Shown in pieces: positions 54,106 to 63,277 of a stretch of DNA of 64,000 nucleotides. The DNA lies in NCBI RefSeq assembly GCF_009649845.1, contig NZ_WJIE01000001.1, forward strand, positions 496,001 to 560,000, written 5' to 3'. The stretch is from Polyangium spumosum. GTDB lineage: Bacteria; Myxococcota_A; Polyangia; Polyangiales; Polyangiaceae. The first letter of the stretch is position 1; each line of letters begins with the position of its first letter. The notes beneath the pieces were generated by a model. That model saw only the letters and a program-made list of their open reading frames with translations, did no database searches and was not told where the DNA came from. A program made the position numbers and the translations under genes.

Positions 54106-55476
54106 ATGCTCGAGCTGTTCCGGTCGCGTCGCCGTGCCATTGTATGGTTCGTCGAGGCTGGCCTGCTCGTATCACTCGTCTGCGCGGGTGCGGCGGTGAT
54201 CGAGGGCTTTCGTGACGTCGCCACGGTATCCCGTGTCTTCGACGCTGCGGCGATCACGCTCGTGGCGCAGGCCTCGCTCTATTACCACGGACTTTACGGA
54301 CCTTCACCCGTTCGTGATCTCCGCACCCTTGCCTGGAAAGTCGCGCGTGCCCTGGGCGTCTCGGTGCTCCTCTTATGGCTGGTCTTCCAGGGCTTCTCTG
54401 ATGCTGCGACCGAGCGTTTTGGTGCGGTCGCGCTCGGGCTCGTGGCGGGCGCGCTCGTCTTGCCGCTCTTTCGTACGGGGCTCGCGCGGGCTGTGGCGAG
54501 TGATCGCTTTTGCAAGCGGACCTTGGTCCTCGGCTCGGGGCCCCTCGCGGATGCTGTGATTACCGGGGCTCGGACGCACGATACGGGGGGCATGCGGTTC
54601 GTCGGGCGCCTCGTGCAGGAGGGGGACCCGGGGCGCGCGGCGCCCGACGTGCTCGGCGTTTATGATGAGTTGCCGCGGATCGCCGGGGAGTATGGCGTCC
54701 GGCACATCATCGTGTGCGCTGCGGATCGGCGGGGCAAGTTGCCCATCGACGCGCTTCTGGAGCTCAAGTTCCGGGGTGTCGAGATCGAGGAGGGCGTGGA
54801 GTTTTACGAGCGGATCACGGGCAAGATTTTCGTCCGGGAGTTGCGCCCGAGCCAGCTCGTGTTTGCGAATGGCTTTCGGGTGGCGAAGCGGACGCTCTTG
54901 GGCAAGCGCCTGCTCGACGTCGTGTGTGCGTCCATTGGGCTCGTGCTCGGGGCGCCTTTGATGTTGCTCACGGCGATCGCGGTGAAGCTCGACTCGCCGG
55001 GGCCGGTGCTTTATTCGCAGGTGCGGGCGGGCGTGTTTGGGCGGCCTTTCACCATTTACAAGTTTCGTTCGATGCGTACGGACGCGGAGGCGGATGGGAA
55101 GGCGCGGTGGGCGTCGGAGGATGATCCTCGGGTGACGCGGGTGGGTCGGTTCATTCGCAGGGCGCGGCTCGACGAGCTCCCGCAGCTCTGGAATGTGCTT
55201 TGTGGGGACATGAGCCTCGTTGGGCCGCGGCCTGAGCGTCCGAGCTTCACGGAGGAGCTCGAGCGGGAGATTCCGTTTTTCCGGCAGCGGCTCTTCGTCA
55301 AGCCGGGGCTGACGGGGTATGCGCAGGTCCGGTACCATTACGGCGCGACGACCGAGGACCAGCTCGAGAAGCTCCAGCACGATCTGTTCTACATCAAGAC
55401 GCTTTCGGTCTGGTTCGACCTGTCGATCTTGCTGGATACGGTCAAGGTCGTGTTGCTGCGGATTGGATCGCGGTGA
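54106..55476 (+). CDS. Polyprenyl-phosphate sugar-1-phosphate transferase starting exopolysaccharide synthesis
   Basis: 456 aa from the ATG at 54106 ([10 protein letters not shown]); a longer frame would run through repeat copy C. N-terminal ~four membrane helices, a Rossmann-like central part ([19 protein letters not shown]), a further hydrophobic segment ([21 protein letters not shown]) and the catalytic bacterial sugar transferase domain: [36 protein letters not shown] and [13 protein letters not shown]. Such WbaP/EpsE-type enzymes load the first sugar phosphate onto undecaprenyl phosphate. First of a polysaccharide-type gene group at 54-61.5 kb. Confidence 0.92.
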   Translation: MLELFRSRRRAIVWFVEAGLLVSLVCAGAAVIEGFRDVATVSRVFDAAAITLVAQASLYYHGLYGPSPVRDLRTLAWKVARALGVSVLLLWLVFQGFSDAATERFGAVALGLVAGALVLPLFRTGLARAVASDRFCKRTLVLGSGPLADAVITGARTHDTGGMRFVGRLVQEGDPGRAAPDVLGVYDELPRIAGEYGVRHIIVCAADRRGKLPIDALLELKFRGVEIEEGVEFYERITGKIFVRELRPSQLVFANGFRVAKRTLLGKRLLDVVCASIGLVLGAPLMLLTAIAVKLDSPGPVLYSQVRAGVFGRPFTIYKFRSMRTDAEADGKARWASEDDPRVTRVGRFIRRARLDELPQLWNVLCGDMSLVGPRPERPSFTEELEREIPFFRQRLFVKPGLTGYAQVRYHYGATTEDQLEKLQHDLFYIKTLSVWFDLSILLDTVKVVLLRIGSR

Positions 55477-55514
55477 GGTCTCCGCCCTCCACAGGCGCAC
55501 CGGGTGCGATCCCC

Positions 55515-55745
55515 ACCTGGATCGCACCCGGCGCCTCACGCAACCGGGTCACTCGACGTCTCGATCGCACCCCGCGCCTCACGCAACTGTGTCAATCCCT
55601 ACCTGGATCGCACCTCGCGCCTCGCGCAACTGTGTCGATCCCGACCTGGATCGCACCTCGCGCCTCACGCAACCGGGTCACTCGAGGTCTCGATCGCACC
55701 GCGCGCCTCACGCACCGATGTCGATCCCGACCTCGATCGACCTCG
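55515..55745. repeat. 43-bp tandem repeat, six copies, in a convergent gap
   Basis: GATCGCACC recurs at 55520, 55563, 55606, 55649 and 55692, with GATCGACC at 55735: an exact 43-bp period. Two unit types differ at ACCTGGATCG versus CGTCTCGATCG. As 43 is not a multiple of 3, the array is non-coding. It fills the gap between the sugar transferase gene (+) and the barrel gene (-). Confidence 0.9.
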
Positions 55746-55768
55746 TCGCGCGGTCCACCTCACAAACT

Positions 55769-57169
55769 TCACTCCTCGTAGAACGCGTCCTCGTCCTCGC
55801 CGGCCCCTTCTGTAACCTCGCCTCCTGCCCGCGCCCCCGCCGCCCGCGCCTTCTCCTCGCCGAGGACGGCCGGCTGCGCGTCCTGGTCCTGCAGGTCCGG
55901 GTCCCGCGGCACCCTTCGTAGCGGGTCCGTCGACCCGATCGCCGAGACCGCCACCGTCACCATCGTCCGGAACATCGGCGCCGATGCGCCCGTCGGGTCC
56001 GGGTCCAGGCGCGTGCTGATGAGCTCGATATCGATCCCGCCGGTGAACAAAATGCCCGTCGCGAGTGGCATTCCGAGCGAGCCACCCGCCGCCACCGCCG
56101 TCGTCACGAATTTCCCCGTGGGTATCGGCGTGCCCGCCGGCATGCCGAGCCTCGGCTGCATCGCGAGGGGCGTCTCGCCGTGGCGGAAGCGCAGGATCCC
56201 GCGGGCGATCACGCTCCGGAAATCGCGCCCCGGCCGCGGCCGGCTCCACATCTCGAGCCCCGCCGCGTGTTGCGCCCCGAACCCGATACGCGGGCCGAGC
56301 GAGGAATACGAGAAGCTGTACATGCCGAGGAAGCCGTAATTTCGTCCCGCATAACGCGCGTCGATGCGCGCGTCGGGGGCGATCACCGGGGCGGAGGATT
56401 TGTTCTGGAGGAACGTCGGCGGGCTCGCAGCCGTGAACCCGAGCGCCGCGGTCCCGCGAATACGCCGGGTGACCTCGTACGTCGCGGAGGCCAGGCCCGT
56501 GACGGTGGCGACGTCGGCGTGCCCGCGCGTCAGATCCACGTCGAGCAGGGCATTCTCGAAATGGGTGAAGCTCGCCCGCGCGATGGGCCCGAAGCGGAGG
56601 CGACGGCCCGCGAGCCATGAATACGAGGCGCTGCCGGTCACCGCGTGACTGTCGAGGCCCACGGCCTCCGGGTGATCCGCGGCGACGGCCCCGGCCTGCG
56701 TGTATCCCGCGTCGAATCGCGCGAAGGACCGCGGGGACGTGGTCGCGGTGAAGCCGAGGCGGCTGCCGAACGAATAAATGATCCTGCCCTGGAGGAACGG
56801 ATCACGCGCCATGAGCTCGTTCGTGGCCCGGAGCCCGAGCCGCGACGCGAGCAGGCCGTCGGCGCCGAACGTGAAGAGCGTGCGGGGCGAGGTCACGATA
56901 TCGAGGCGCGTCACCGCCGTGCCCGCGATGTCCTGCGGGAACATCGCGCCACGCGACGCCCAGAGCGCGCGTCCATAACGCCCCGTCATGTCGAACAAGA
57001 ACCCCGCGCGCGCCGCGCGCGAGACGAGCCGCAAGGACCCGTCCACGCTCGTCAGCGCGAGGCCATATCCGCCGCCGGGCGTGATACCCGTGACCGCGCT
57101 TTGTTCGACCGTGACCGCCGCCGTCGCGTCCGTGACGGCGAGCCCTACCGCGGGGAAAAAGCCCAGCAT
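55769..57169 (-). CDS. Predicted outer-membrane beta-barrel protein of the polysaccharide locus
   Basis: 466 aa. Short hydrophobic N terminus (MLGFFPAVGLAVTDATA) that may be a weak signal. The rest alternates polar and hydrophobic residues in strand-like stretches with many Tyr/Phe (RNYGFLGMYSFSYSSLG, LDSHAVTGSASYSWLAGRRL, 'ATGILFTGGIDIELIS'), typical of a barrel or an outer-membrane porin-like protein, and ends in an acidic tail (EGAGEDEDAFYEE). No named family. It lies 44 bp downstream of the GT2 gene on the same strand and is probably co-transcribed, so a part in glycan export is plausible. Confidence 0.6.
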   Translation of the reverse strand: MLGFFPAVGLAVTDATAAVTVEQSAVTGITPGGGYGLALTSVDGSLRLVSRAARAGFLFDMTGRYGRALWASRGAMFPQDIAGTAVTRLDIVTSPRTLFTFGADGLLASRLGLRATNELMARDPFLQGRIIYSFGSRLGFTATTSPRSFARFDAGYTQAGAVAADHPEAVGLDSHAVTGSASYSWLAGRRLRFGPIARASFTHFENALLDVDLTRGHADVATVTGLASATYEVTRRIRGTAALGFTAASPPTFLQNKSSAPVIAPDARIDARYAGRNYGFLGMYSFSYSSLGPRIGFGAQHAAGLEMWSRPRPGRDFRSVIARGILRFRHGETPLAMQPRLGMPAGTPIPTGKFVTTAVAAGGSLGMPLATGILFTGGIDIELISTRLDPDPTGASAPMFRTMVTVAVSAIGSTDPLRRVPRDPDLQDQDAQPAVLGEEKARAAGARAGGEVTEGAGEDEDAFYEE

Positions 57170-57213
57170 TCACCCATCAGATGCTCCGGCGCGGCTCGCC
57201 CGCTCGACGATTT

Positions 57214-58290
57214 CTATCGCGCCGTCAGCCGCTCCGGCTCCGCGTCCCGCGCCGCGCCCTCCCAGTGCCGCGCGAGCCCGACCGCGAAGCCGAGTCCATG
57301 GGCGAAATGCATCACCGGGAAGATCGCCGCAATCAGGAAAACGAGGCGCTTCTCGGCGCGGCACGCCGCGCGCGTGGCCCCCGCGAGCACGGCGAAGGCA
57401 TACACGCTGACGGCCGCCCCGAGGACGGGCCTCGCCGGCGTATACACGGCCGCGAGCAGGACGAGCGCCGTGAAGGTGACGAGCGTGGCGAACGGTATCA
57501 AAGGGCGGTAGGAGGGCGGCAAGCCGCGCCGGAGGATCGTCCGCGCGCGCCCCGCCCCGTAGTTGTAATATTGCCGGAAGAGGCCGCCGAACGAGTCCCG
57601 TGGATAATAATGACCCACGATGGAGCGCGACTGGTAAATGCGCCCGCCGCGCGCCAGGATCCGCTGGTTCAGCTCCGCGTCTTCGTTCGTCCGCGCGTCC
57701 GGGTCGAAGAGCCCCACGAGCTCGAAGGCCTCGCGGCGGAACGCCCCGCACCACACGCTCTCCACGTATCCCTCACGATCGGGATCCCGCGACGCGGCGC
57801 CGCCCACCCCGATCGGGCTCGAGAGCGCCGCGCAGAGCGCCCGCTGAAATGTCGTTATCCCCCGGGGGCGCATGGCCCCGCCCACGTTGAGCGCCCCCGT
57901 CCGCCGTAACGCCGCGACGGACGCGGCCACGTAATCGGGGTCGTAATCGGCGTGCGCGTCCATGCGCACGATCACGTCCCCGCGCGAGCGCTTGATCGCC
58001 ATGTTCATGGCCGCGGCCTGGAGCCTCTGGGGGTTGTCGAGCAGGACGATGCGCGGATCCTCGGCCGCGAGCGCGCGCACGATGTCGCGTGTCCCATCGA
58101 GGGATCGGCCGTCGACGACGAAGATCTCCATTCGATCGGACGGATACCGCTGCGCGGACGCCGCCCGCACGACCCGCTCGATGTGCTCCTCCTCGTTGTA
58201 ACAAGGAATCACGATCGAACAGAAGGGACGTTCGGCGAGCGTCCGCAAGATCACGCCCCCGCGCCCCGACTCGGGTCCCCAATCGTCCAT
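57214..58290 (-). CDS. GT2 glycosyltransferase, ExoA-like, with C-terminal membrane helices
   Basis: 358 aa from the ATG at 58290 (GGGGGGCGCGG upstream). GT-A domain: CSIVIPCYNEEEHIERVV, VVDGRSLDGTRDIV, DxD-like MDAHADYDPDYV and RTNEDAELNQRILARGG with the catalytic ED and RXXRW-like end. From residue ~265 on three or so membrane helices (PFATLVTFTALVLLAAVYT, AVSVYAFAVLAGA, FLIAAIFPVMHFAHGLGF). This layout matches succinoglycan-type ExoA enzymes that add sugars to lipid-linked intermediates at the inner membrane. Divergent from the GT4 gene. Confidence 0.88.
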   Translation of the reverse strand: MDDWGPESGRGGVILRTLAERPFCSIVIPCYNEEEHIERVVRAASAQRYPSDRMEIFVVDGRSLDGTRDIVRALAAEDPRIVLLDNPQRLQAAAMNMAIKRSRGDVIVRMDAHADYDPDYVAASVAALRRTGALNVGGAMRPRGITTFQRALCAALSSPIGVGGAASRDPDREGYVESVWCGAFRREAFELVGLFDPDARTNEDAELNQRILARGGRIYQSRSIVGHYYPRDSFGGLFRQYYNYGAGRARTILRRGLPPSYRPLIPFATLVTFTALVLLAAVYTPARPVLGAAVSVYAFAVLAGATRAACRAEKRLVFLIAAIFPVMHFAHGLGFAVGLARHWEGAARDAEPERLTAR

Positions 58291-58424
58291 CCGCGCCCCC
58301 CGGAGATCCCATTCTCCCACATCGTGAAACCTTTTCAATCGGGCCAAACCCGAGACCGATTGCAGGGCGCGCCGGGCCGGACGGACGACAACGCGCCGCC
58401 CGGTCGCGCCCTCGAATCCATGTG

Positions 58425-59663
58425 ATGCGGCGCGAGCTCCCCGGGACGACCCATTCTCCTTCACGTGGAGGCGAGCGCCTGCGTGTCCTCGCCGTGACGC
58501 GGATCTTCCCGAACCGCGTGGAGCCACTCGCCTGCCCCTTCCAGCGCAGGCAGCTCGCCGCGCTCGCGCGCCTCGCCGACGTGAACGTCCTCGGCGTCGT
58601 GCCGTGGGTGCCGGGCGCGTCGCTGCTCGGGGATCGCGCCCGGGTCGGAAAGCTCAGCCGGCTGCCCGCGGAGGACACGATCGACGGGCTCGCCGTCTCG
58701 CACCCGCGCGCGCCGTACCTGCCGCTCGCGGGCCCGTGGCTCGCGGCGGTGAACGGGCCGCTTTACCTCGCGGGGCTCGCGCCGCACCTCGCCGCGCTGC
58801 GGCGCCGCTTCGACGTCGTGCTCGGCGCGTGGCTCTTCCCCGACGCGTGGGCGGCGCAGAAGCTCGCGCGCGCCCTCGGCTTGCCGTACGCGGTGAAGGC
58901 GCACGGCACCGACGTGAACGTGATCGCGCGCTGGCCGTCGGTGCGCGCGCTCGTGCGAGGCACGCTGCGCGGCGCGGGCGTGGTGATCGGCGTGAGCCGC
59001 CCGATGCTCGGCGCGCTCGAGGAGCTCGGCGCGCCGCGGGATCGCGTCACGCTCGTGCCAAACGGCGTCGATCGCGCGCTCTTCCAGCCGCGAGACCGCG
59101 CCCTCGCGCGCGTGTCGCTCGGGCTCGATACACGCGCGAAGGTGCTCGTCTACGTCGGTCGGCTCGAGAAGGAGAAGGGCCTGCTCGAGCTCTGCGACGC
59201 GCTCGTGTCGATCGAGGCGCGGTCGCCCGGTCGGTTCAAGGTCGTGCTCGTCGGAGACGGCTCGTTACGTGAGGCGCTGGAGGCGCGTCGTGACGCGGGG
59301 TTGCCGCTCGTCGTCGCGGGCGCGCGTCCGGCCGAGGACGTGGCGCGTTACCTCGCGGCGTCGGACGCGCTCGTCCTGCCGAGCTGGGCCGAGGGCACGC
59401 CGAACGTGGTGCTGGAGGCGCTCGCCGCGGGCAGGCCGGTCGTCGCGACACGCGTGGGTGGCATCCCCGATGTCGTCGAGCACGAGCGCACGGGCCTGCT
59501 CGTTCCGCCGCGCGACGCGCGCCTGCTGGTCGCGGCGATCGAGCAGGTGACGAGCCGCGAATGGTCGGAGGACGAGCTCACGCGCGCGGCGCCGCCCGGC
59601 TGGGATCGAAGCGCGGAGGCCCTGCACGCGGCGCTGCAACGCGCGAGGTTGGTGCACGCGTGA
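58425..59663 (+). CDS. GT4 glycosyltransferase
   Basis: 412 aa from the ATG at 58425; no ribosome site is obvious. GT-B fold: N-terminal VTRIFPNRVEPLACPFQRRQL, then YAVKAHGTDVNVI, a linker VPNGVDRALFQP, nucleotide-binding KVLVYVGRLEKEKGLLEL, DALVLPSWAEGTPNVVLEALAAGRPVV (E-x7-E type) and GGIPDVVEHERTGLLVPPRD. Retaining transferase that probably adds a sugar to a lipid-linked glycan. The stop overlaps the next gene's GTG start (GTGA). Confidence 0.9.
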   Translation: MRRELPGTTHSPSRGGERLRVLAVTRIFPNRVEPLACPFQRRQLAALARLADVNVLGVVPWVPGASLLGDRARVGKLSRLPAEDTIDGLAVSHPRAPYLPLAGPWLAAVNGPLYLAGLAPHLAALRRRFDVVLGAWLFPDAWAAQKLARALGLPYAVKAHGTDVNVIARWPSVRALVRGTLRGAGVVIGVSRPMLGALEELGAPRDRVTLVPNGVDRALFQPRDRALARVSLGLDTRAKVLVYVGRLEKEKGLLELCDALVSIEARSPGRFKVVLVGDGSLREALEARRDAGLPLVVAGARPAEDVARYLAASDALVLPSWAEGTPNVVLEALAAGRPVVATRVGGIPDVVEHERTGLLVPPRDARLLVAAIEQVTSREWSEDELTRAAPPGWDRSAEALHAALQRARLVHA

Positions 59664-61537
59664 AGGCGGCGAGTTTCACGTCAGGTCTCGCGCTCGTGCT
59701 GCTCGCGACGGCGGCGTCGGCGGAGGGGCCGCGTGTCGTCGTGGTGGACGACGGCGTGCGTGTGCGGCGCGAGGGGCCGGATCTCGATCGAGCGATTCGA
59801 TCCGGGCAAACACTCGGCGGCGTGGATCGGCCGATCGAGCTCCACGCGTTGCGGGGCGAGGTGGTGGCGCTGCAGGTGATCGTCGAGGCCGGCGACGCGC
59901 CGCTTGGTGGTGTCGGGGTGGACGTGGTGATGCCTGCGCCGATCCGCGTCGATCGTTTCGTCGAGTCGTACCTCGAGATCACGGCGCGCTCGCGCAACGA
60001 TCGAGAAGCCGGCGAGTCGCTCGGGTGGACGCCGACGTCGAGGCCGCCGGACGAGGACGTGCTCGGCGCCTTGCCCGATCCGCTCGTCCCCGTGGAGCAC
60101 GCGCCCTCGTGGCTGCCCTACCCGATGCGGATCGAGGCGCGATCCCGCGGCGCGATCTGGATCGACGTCGAGGTCCCCACGCGCACGGAGAGCGGACGTC
60201 ACCCGGCCGAGATCGTCGTGCGACACGCGGACGTGGTGCTCTCTCGTTTGCCCGTGATCCTCCACGTCGGCAGCGCCGAGTTGCCCTACCGCGCCGCGAG
60301 TTTCCTCGCGTATTACGAGCCGAAGAACCTCGTCCAGCGTATCGGCGCGCTCGAGCCGGCGGAGAAGCAGCTCTTCCAGCTCCTGCACCGGCACCACGTC
60401 GACGCGCTCGGATCGATCCGGAGCGAGGCCGACCTCGAGCGCCTCCGCCCCGGGCTCACGGGCGGCTGGTACACGAAGGAACACGGCTACGAGGGGCCGG
60501 GCGAAGGTGCGCCGACGAGCGCGGTCGCGCTCGGCGCGTACGGCACGCTCGGTGATCCCCATCCGGAGACGCTGCGCGTGATCGAGGCGCTCGTCCCGCG
60601 GATCCCGGAGGCCGTGGAGGACGTCTTCCTCTACGCGATCGACGAGCAATGCGAGAGCCCGCGTGGCCCCACGTGGCGCTCGATGATCGCGCAGTCTCCG
60701 GCGCGGACGCGCGTGCGGGTCGCGCACTCCTGCCACGAGGATCCACGCGAGCAGAAGGTGGATCTCGTGCTCATGCCCTCGCAGAGCTTCCAGCAGGACG
60801 AAGCGCTCGGCGCACGACAGAAGGGCCGCGACGTCTGGGTCTACAACGGCCGCTTGCCGCACTCGGGCCCGCTCATGCTCGACGCGCCGGCCACGAGCTT
60901 GCTCGCCGATGCCTGGATCGCGGCCACGCGGCCCACGGGCCGCTGGTTCCTCTGGGAGACCACGTTCTGGAACGACGGCAACCGCGGCGGCCGCGGCCCG
61001 ATCGATCCCTTCGTCGTCGCCGAGACGTTCCACAACGACGACGGCGACAGCGCGCTCGGCGACGGCGTGCTCGTCTACCCGGGCAAACAGACCGCGCCCT
61101 TCGCGCACCACTCGGCCGGCTTCGACGGCGTCTTCCCCTCGATCCGCCTGAAGCTCCTGCGCCGCGGCATCCAGGACGCGGGGTACCTCGCGCTCGCGCG
61201 CAGCGCCCATCCGGAGGAGGCCGACGTGATCACCACGCGCCTCTTGCCTCGCGCGCTCGACGAGGTCGACCTCGACGAAGACACGCCGCTGCCCACGGAC
61301 GCCGCGGCCTTCTCCGCAGCACGCGCGGCCCTGCGCGCCCTCGTCCCCGAAGGCGGGCGCCTCGATCCCCGCCAAACCGAGGCCCTGCTCGACGCGGGTC
61401 GCGCAGCGCGTCAACCCACGCGGTCCCCGCTGTTTCGTGGCAAAACACGCCTCGTCGTGGCCTTCGGTACGCTCGTGGTCCTCGCCGCGGCCCTCGCCGG
61501 CTGGCTCTTTCTGCGGGCATGGCGCCGCGCTTCGTGA
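59660..61537 (+). CDS. Secreted DUF4091/GH123-like protein with C-terminal membrane anchor
   Basis: 625 aa, GTG start. Signal peptide MKAASFTSGLALVLLATAASA. Residues ~30-210 are a beta-rich N-terminal domain; ~215-560 resemble the DUF4091/GH123 (beta-N-acetylgalactosaminidase-like) barrel: FLYAIDEQCESP, VWVYNGRLPHSGP, WFLWETTFWNDGNRGGRG, DGVLVYPGK and PSIRLKLLRRGIQDAGYL. The Asp-Glu pair of IDEQCE is a candidate for the acidic pair of GH123 enzymes. A final membrane helix, LVVAFGTLVVLAAALAGWLFL, anchors it. Overlap with the GT4 gene suggests a role in trimming or maturing the same glycan. Confidence 0.78.
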   Translation: MKAASFTSGLALVLLATAASAEGPRVVVVDDGVRVRREGPDLDRAIRSGQTLGGVDRPIELHALRGEVVALQVIVEAGDAPLGGVGVDVVMPAPIRVDRFVESYLEITARSRNDREAGESLGWTPTSRPPDEDVLGALPDPLVPVEHAPSWLPYPMRIEARSRGAIWIDVEVPTRTESGRHPAEIVVRHADVVLSRLPVILHVGSAELPYRAASFLAYYEPKNLVQRIGALEPAEKQLFQLLHRHHVDALGSIRSEADLERLRPGLTGGWYTKEHGYEGPGEGAPTSAVALGAYGTLGDPHPETLRVIEALVPRIPEAVEDVFLYAIDEQCESPRGPTWRSMIAQSPARTRVRVAHSCHEDPREQKVDLVLMPSQSFQQDEALGARQKGRDVWVYNGRLPHSGPLMLDAPATSLLADAWIAATRPTGRWFLWETTFWNDGNRGGRGPIDPFVVAETFHNDDGDSALGDGVLVYPGKQTAPFAHHSAGFDGVFPSIRLKLLRRGIQDAGYLALARSAHPEEADVITTRLLPRALDEVDLDEDTPLPTDAAAFSAARAALRALVPEGGRLDPRQTEALLDAGRAARQPTRSPLFRGKTRLVVAFGTLVVLAAALAGWLFLRAWRRAS

Positions 61538-61576
61538 TCCGCGGCCCTTCGGACTGGGCTAAGCTCGACCTCGCGC

Positions 61577-62395
61577 ATGGCCGCGAAAAAGCCCCCGTCT
61601 GCCGCCTCGACGCCGCCGCCCGACGTGGGTCTCCTGGAGGAGATCGGCGGCGGTTTCATGAGCGCCGCGGCCACCGTCGGCGGCATGGGCCTGCTCGGCT
61701 ACCAGATCGTCCGGCGGCTCGTCACGCTGCGTTTCGATCGACAGGAGACGCTCCGGAACCTCTACCGGATGGGCGTGAAGTCGATCCCCATCGTGATCGT
61801 CACCGCGCTCTTCACGGGCGCGATCATGGTCATCCAGGCCGCGCCGCTCGTCGTGCGCCTCGGCGCGCAAGGCCTGCTCGGCTGGGGCGCGGGCTTCGGC
61901 ATCCTGCGCGAGATCGCCCCGCTCTTGACGGCGCTCATGATCAACGGCCGCGTCGGCGCGAACAACACCGCCGAGCTCGGCACGATGGTCGTCACCGAGC
62001 AGATCGACGCGCTGCGCGTGCTCGCGATCGATCCCATCGCCTTCCTCATCGCGCCGCGCTTCGTGGCCATGGTGACGACGCTCTTCCTGTCGACGATCTT
62101 CGCCGACACGCTCGCGCTGCTCGGCGCCGCGTACGGCGGCCTCGGCCTGCTCGGCGTCGAGCCGAAGACGTTTTACAACGGCCTCACGAGTGGCCTGCTC
62201 GGCCTGTCCGACGTGACGAGTGGCCTCGTGAAGAGCATCGTCTTCGGCGTCGTGATCGCCCTGTCGAGCTGCCAGTACGGGCTCGGGGTGAAGGGCGGCG
62301 CGCCGGGGGTCGGGCGGGCCGTGAACGCGACCGTGGTGGCCTCGGCCGCGGGCATCTTCGTCCTCGACTACTTCGTCTCCTTCACGCTGGACTGA
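61577..62395 (+). CDS. MlaE-type ABC permease (lipid transport), first copy
   Basis: 272 aa. Basic N terminus, then about five to six helices with the MlaE pattern: GVKSIPIVIVTALFTGAIMVIQA, ILREIAPLLTALMINGRVGANNTAELG, 'GTMVVTEQIDALRVLAIDPIAFLIAPRF' (the conserved E-Q-I-D-A-L cytoplasmic loop), ending in a short tail. MlaE permeases move phospholipids between inner membrane and MCE proteins. A second, different copy starts 6 bp after the stop. A GGCTAAGCT box lies upstream. Confidence 0.88.
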   Translation: MAAKKPPSAASTPPPDVGLLEEIGGGFMSAAATVGGMGLLGYQIVRRLVTLRFDRQETLRNLYRMGVKSIPIVIVTALFTGAIMVIQAAPLVVRLGAQGLLGWGAGFGILREIAPLLTALMINGRVGANNTAELGTMVVTEQIDALRVLAIDPIAFLIAPRFVAMVTTLFLSTIFADTLALLGAAYGGLGLLGVEPKTFYNGLTSGLLGLSDVTSGLVKSIVFGVVIALSSCQYGLGVKGGAPGVGRAVNATVVASAAGIFVLDYFVSFTLD

Positions 62396-62401
62396 GCGCA
62401 C

Positions 62402-63253
62402 GTGGCCGCGGCGAAGACCCACGACGAAGGCGCGCCCGAGAGCGGCCTCGACACGGCCCGAGAGGCGCCCGACGCGTCGATCCCCGCGGTGATCGGCGCG
62501 AAGGCGATCGAGCTCGTGGTGATGGGGCTCGAGATCGCCGCGGTCTTCATCCGGACGCTCTACTACTGCGTTCGCGGCCGGCCGGACCTCGGCGCCGTCG
62601 TCCGGCAGATGTTCGAGATCGGCAACCGCTCGGTCGTCTTCTTGACCGTGGTGATGGGCTTCATCGGCATGATCCTGGTCCTCCAGGGTGGCCTGCAGGT
62701 CAAGCGCATCCTGCCCGAGTTCAGCATGGTCGGCGCCTCGTACCTGGAGCTGCTCATCCGGGATCTCGCGGCCACCATCAGCGCGCTCATGCTCGCCACG
62801 CGCGTGGGCGCGGGCATCGCCGCCGAGATCGGCTCGATGGTCGTCACCGAGCAGGTCGACGCGTTGCGCATGTGCGCGGCCGATCCGATCGACTACCTCA
62901 TCAAGCCGCGCTTCCTCGCGAGCCTCGTCATGACGCTCGTGCTCGTCATCTGGGCGGCGGGCGTGGCGATGTTGACGGGCATGCTCACCGCGTACGTCAT
63001 GTTCGACGTCAACCCGCGGACGTTTTTCAACCTGAACCTCGTCGACACGGGCGACCTCATCGTCGGCCTGGCGAAGTGCCTCGCCTACGGCGCCGCCGTC
63101 CCCGTCGTCGCGGGGCACTCGGGGCTCCACACGCACGGCGGCAGCGAGGGCGTCGGCTGGGCGACCACGCGGGCCGTCGTGAACGCCTCGCTCGCGGTGA
63201 TCGTGCTCGACCTGATCCTCTCCGCGCTTGGTTACGTGTTCTTCGGGCCCTAG
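62402..63253 (+). CDS. MlaE-type ABC permease (lipid transport), second copy
   Basis: 283 aa, GTG start 6 bp after the first permease. The same family core: 'NRSVVFLTVVMGFIGMILVLQGGLQ', LIRDLAATISALMLATRVGAGIAAEIG, SMVVTEQVDALRMCAADPIDYL and a final helix. The N-terminal ~50 residues are acidic and differ from the first copy. Two tandem permease genes suggest a heterodimeric channel. No MlaF ATPase or MCE gene is inside the window; the stop codon TAG (63251-63253) forms part of the mutM promoter. Confidence 0.88.
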   Translation: MAAAKTHDEGAPESGLDTAREAPDASIPAVIGAKAIELVVMGLEIAAVFIRTLYYCVRGRPDLGAVVRQMFEIGNRSVVFLTVVMGFIGMILVLQGGLQVKRILPEFSMVGASYLELLIRDLAATISALMLATRVGAGIAAEIGSMVVTEQVDALRMCAADPIDYLIKPRFLASLVMTLVLVIWAAGVAMLTGMLTAYVMFDVNPRTFFNLNLVDTGDLIVGLAKCLAYGAAVPVVAGHSGLHTHGGSEGVGWATTRAVVNASLAVIVLDLILSALGYVFFGP

Positions 63254-63256
63254 GTT
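63228..63256 (+). promoter_or_regulatory. Promoter of mutM inside the end of the second permease gene
   Basis: TTGGTT (63228-63233), a 17-bp spacer, TAGGTT (63251-63256). The predicted start is near 63263, leaving a ~15-nt leader before the mutM ATG at 63278. Its -10 is the same TAGGTT seen before kup and proA. Confidence 0.48.
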
Positions 63257-63277
63257 TCGTTTCGACGCTCCGCACCG

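Noticed and set aside
55515-55745. CRISPR array
   Set aside because: The 43-bp units are contiguous copies without spacers.
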